From CAZUZD01 sp964624465 (lineage in GTDB: Bacteria; Planctomycetota; Planctomycetia; Isosphaerales; Isosphaeraceae), in the NCBI GenBank assembly GCA_964624465.1, contig CAZUZD010000009.1:1-55146 (forward strand): a stretch of 55,146 bases of DNA. The letters are read 5' to 3'. This document shows, piece by piece, positions 53,136-55,146 of the stretch. Below the pieces are notes generated by a model. It was not told the origin of the DNA. It did not search any database and worked only from the letters and a program-made list of their open reading frames with translations. The first letter of the stretch is position 1, and each line of letters begins with the position of its first letter. The position numbers and the translations under genes were made by a program.

Positions 53136-54568
53136 GCCAGGATCTCGCGGATCACCTGGCCCCCGACGTCCGTGAGGCGGAAGTCGCGGCCCTGGTAGCG
53201 GTAGGTCAGCCGCAGGTGGTCGACGCCGAGCTGGTGCAGAATCGTCGCGTGCAGGTCGTTGACGTGGACCCGGTTCTCGACGGCGCGATAGCCGAACTCG
53301 TCGGTGGCTCCGTAAGCCAGGCCGCCCTTGATGCCGCCACCCGCCAGCCAGATCGAGAACCCGGCCAGGTGGTGGTCGCGGCCGTCCCCCTGGGCCATCG
53401 GGGTGCGACCGAACTCGGTGCCGAACACGAGGATCGTGTCTTCGAGCATGCCGCGCTGGCGGAGGTCGGAGACGAGGGCCGCCACGCCCCGATCGACCTC
53501 GGCGGCCGTGCCGGCCGAGTCGCGCTTGACGCCGCCGTGGTGGTCCCAGTCGCGATGGTAGAGCTGGATGAACCGCGTCCCGCGCTCGGCGAGCCGGCGG
53601 GCCAGCAGGCAGTTCGACGCGAACGAGCCGTCGCCGCCGGCCGTGCCGTACAGGTCGAGGATGTGCTTCGGCTCGTCGGCGAAGTTCACCAGCTCGGGAA
53701 CGCTCGACTGCATCCGGAACGCCAGCTCGTACTGGCTGATCCGCGACGCGATCTCCGGATCGGCCACCGCCTCCTGCTCCGACTCGTTCAGGGCCCGCAC
53801 CGCCTCGATCACGTCGCGCTGGCGCTCCTCGGTGACGCCGTCGGGCCGCTTGACGTAGAGCACCGGGTCACCCTGGCCGCGGAGCTGCACGCCCTGGAAC
53901 TTGCTCGGCAGGAAGCCCGAGTGCCACTGCCGGGCGGCAATCGGCTGCGACTGGCCGTACTTGCCGGTCGAGACCAGCACGACGAATCCCGGCAGGTCCT
54001 CCGACTCGCTGCCCAGGCCGTAGAGCAGCCACGAGCCCATCGACGGCCGGCCGCTGACCATGGCGCCGGTGTTCATGAGCGCGTGGGCGGGGTCGTGGTT
54101 GATGGCGTCGGTGTGCATCGAGCGGATGATGCACATCTCGTCGGCGATCTTCGCCCCGATCTCGGGGAAGATCTCGCTGAACTCCAGACCCGAGCGGCCG
54201 TAGCGCTTGAACTCGTGCTGGGGCCCGAAGCAGTTGAGCTTCGAGCCCTGAAGCTGGGCGATCTGCTGGCCCTGGGTGATCGACTCGGGCATCGGCTGGC
54301 CGTGTTGACGGGCCAGCTCGGGCTTCGGGTCGAACGTCTCCAGGTGGCTCATGCCGCCGGCCATATAGAGCCAGATCACCCGCTTCGCCTTCGGCGCATG
54401 ATGCAGCTGGCCGAGCACGCCGGTGGAGCCGGTGCCGGCCCTGGCCGTGGGGCCGAGCGAGCCGTGTAGCAGGCCGGCGAGGGCGAGGGAGCCGAGCCCG
54501 CGCGCCGACCGTCCCAGGAACGCGCGACGGGTGTCGTGGAGTCCGTCGTGAGGAAGGTGGATCGCCAT
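53132..54568 (-). CDS. DUF1501 (sulfatase-like) protein with Tat signal
   Basis: 478 aa. A twin-Arg signal TRRAFLGRSARGLGSLALAG lies at residues 13-32. The body is DUF1501, a domain of the alkaline phosphatase/sulfatase superfamily: YMAGGMSHLETFDPKP, RSMHTDAINHDPAHALMNTG, SMGSWLLYGLGSESEDLPGF, GTEFGRTPMAQGDGRDHH. It is periplasmic. In planctomycetes it almost always pairs with a DUF1553/PSD1 protein, as here (13 nt gap). Its biochemical activity is not established. GAGG lies about 6 nt before the ATG. Confidence 0.95.
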   Translation of the reverse strand: MAIHLPHDGLHDTRRAFLGRSARGLGSLALAGLLHGSLGPTARAGTGSTGVLGQLHHAPKAKRVIWLYMAGGMSHLETFDPKPELARQHGQPMPESITQGQQIAQLQGSKLNCFGPQHEFKRYGRSGLEFSEIFPEIGAKIADEMCIIRSMHTDAINHDPAHALMNTGAMVSGRPSMGSWLLYGLGSESEDLPGFVVLVSTGKYGQSQPIAARQWHSGFLPSKFQGVQLRGQGDPVLYVKRPDGVTEERQRDVIEAVRALNESEQEAVADPEIASRISQYELAFRMQSSVPELVNFADEPKHILDLYGTAGGDGSFASNCLLARRLAERGTRFIQLYHRDWDHHGGVKRDSAGTAAEVDRGVAALVSDLRQRGMLEDTILVFGTEFGRTPMAQGDGRDHHLAGFSIWLAGGGIKGGLAYGATDEFGYRAVENRVHVNDLHATILHQLGVDHLRLTYRYQGRDFRLTDVGGQVIREILA

Positions 54569-54581
54569 GAGGGGCCTCGGC

Positions 54582-55146
54582 TCAGTTGCGGGTGATGGTC
54601 GCGTGCAGGTTCAGGACGACGCGGGCCAGGTCGGTCCAGGCCGCCAGCTCCGCCGGGTCGAGGTCGTCGGCCGGGGCTCGTTCGCCCACGGCCAGCAGCT
54701 TGCGGGCGGAGTCGACGTCGGCGCGATACTGCTCGGTGTGCTTCGTCAGCAGGCCGGCGAGCACCGCGCGTTCGCCCTCGCGGGGGGATCGCGACAGGGC
54801 GCGGCGGAACAGCCAGTCGATCCGTGCCTCGGGGTCGGTCCCGCCCTCACGCAGGGTGCGCTCGGCCAGGGCCCGGGCCGCTTCGACATAGACCGGGTCG
54901 TTCAGGAGCGTGAGCGCCTGGAGCGGCGTGTTGGAGCGCCCGCGCTCGGCGGTGCACTCCTCGCGGCTGGGGGCGTCGAAGGCCATCAGGCTGGGGTACA
55001 GGTACTGGCGCTGCCAGTGGATGTAGAGGCCGCGGCGATAGACCCGGTCGCCGGCGTCCTTCTGCCACTCGCGGGTCGGGAAGTTCAGGAACGACCAGTA
55101 GCCCGGCGGCTGCGGCGGCTTGACGCTCGGCCCGCCGACCTTGCTC
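54582..55146 (-). CDS. PSD1/DUF1553 protein, C-terminal part (5' end beyond window)
   Basis: 188 codons are visible, open to the right edge. The conserved DUF1553 stretches are clear: YRRGLYIHWQRQYLYPSLMA, FDAPSREECTAERGRSNTPL and LNDPVYVEAARALAERTLRE, with RALSRSPREGE after them. PSD1 proteins combine DUF1549, DUF1553 and often a cytochrome c or lectin-like domain at the N-terminus, which cannot be seen here. They are exported and specific to planctomycetes and relatives. It forms an operon with DUF1501 and the TIM-barrel gene. Function is uncharacterised. Confidence 0.93.
   Translation of the reverse strand, partial: SKVGGPSVKPPQPPGYWSFLNFPTREWQKDAGDRVYRRGLYIHWQRQYLYPSLMAFDAPSREECTAERGRSNTPLQALTLLNDPVYVEAARALAERTLREGGTDPEARIDWLFRRALSRSPREGERAVLAGLLTKHTEQYRADVDSARKLLAVGERAPADDLDPAELAAWTDLARVVLNLHATITRN

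Overview
The window is a high-GC (roughly 70%) chromosomal segment whose gene content points to the Planctomycetota, most likely the family Isosphaeraceae. The lineage markers seen are a DUF1501/DUF1553 (PSD1) pair, a DUF1559 pseudopilin-like protein, a TIGR03009-type LolA-like protein, Ser/Thr kinases with HRD/DLG or HGD/DFG loops, a very large TPR protein and an hpnCDE squalene operon. Thirty-eight protein genes are well supported and one short ORF is tentative. Starts were chosen mainly on Shine-Dalgarno (SD) spacing, and several are GTG or TTG. I saw no tRNA, rRNA, CRISPR array, transposase or integrase, so this reads as an ordinary chromosomal region with several unusual gene architectures.

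Layout. 1-4839 (minus): a membrane-quality operon of a two-domain ClpP/NfeD protein, a short NfeD protein and FloA (cut by the window edge), preceded by a secreted LolA-like protein. 5243-8962 (plus): a possible 32-aa ORF, a MEMO-family protein overlapping an alpha/beta hydrolase, then cobalamin-biosynthetic CbiET. 9123-18185: a secreted zinc metalloprotease, a CBM9-like protein, a small protein, an SGNH-like protein, a thioredoxin-trypsin fusion, a 7Fe-type ferredoxin with a clear promoter and terminator, and a secreted cyclophilin. 18350-24470 (minus): a 1534-aa TPR protein and a GT4 glycosyltransferase. 24861-28869 (plus): two Ser/Thr kinases flanking leuB. 28993-31721 (minus): a YfhO-type membrane protein and a zinc-ribbon protein.

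31946-35857 (plus): hpnC-hpnD-hpnE, which make squalene from farnesyl diphosphate, followed by a flavin reductase that may supply the reduced flavin HpnE needs. 35874-40243 (minus): a DUF1559 protein, an MmgE/PrpD protein and a secreted lipase-like hydrolase. 40340-49942 (minus): a compact glycan assembly and export operon with an ABC-2 permease, its ATPase, a three-module glycosyltransferase, a two-module glycosyltransferase, a small coiled-coil protein and an FkbM methyltransferase with a coiled-coil tail. 50186-55146 (minus): a ThDP-dependent enzyme carrying a Tat-like signal, then PSD1 (partial), DUF1501 and a TIM-barrel isomerase-like gene in tight succession.

The most interesting points are the glycan operon, which resembles the logic of ABC-exported O-antigens with a polymerase, an end-capping methyltransferase and a coiled-coil ruler but uses different parts; the thioredoxin-trypsin fusion; the apparently exported ThDP enzyme; the degenerate two-domain NfeD; and the pairing of hpnE with a flavin reductase. 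All functional statements are inferred from sequence alone.
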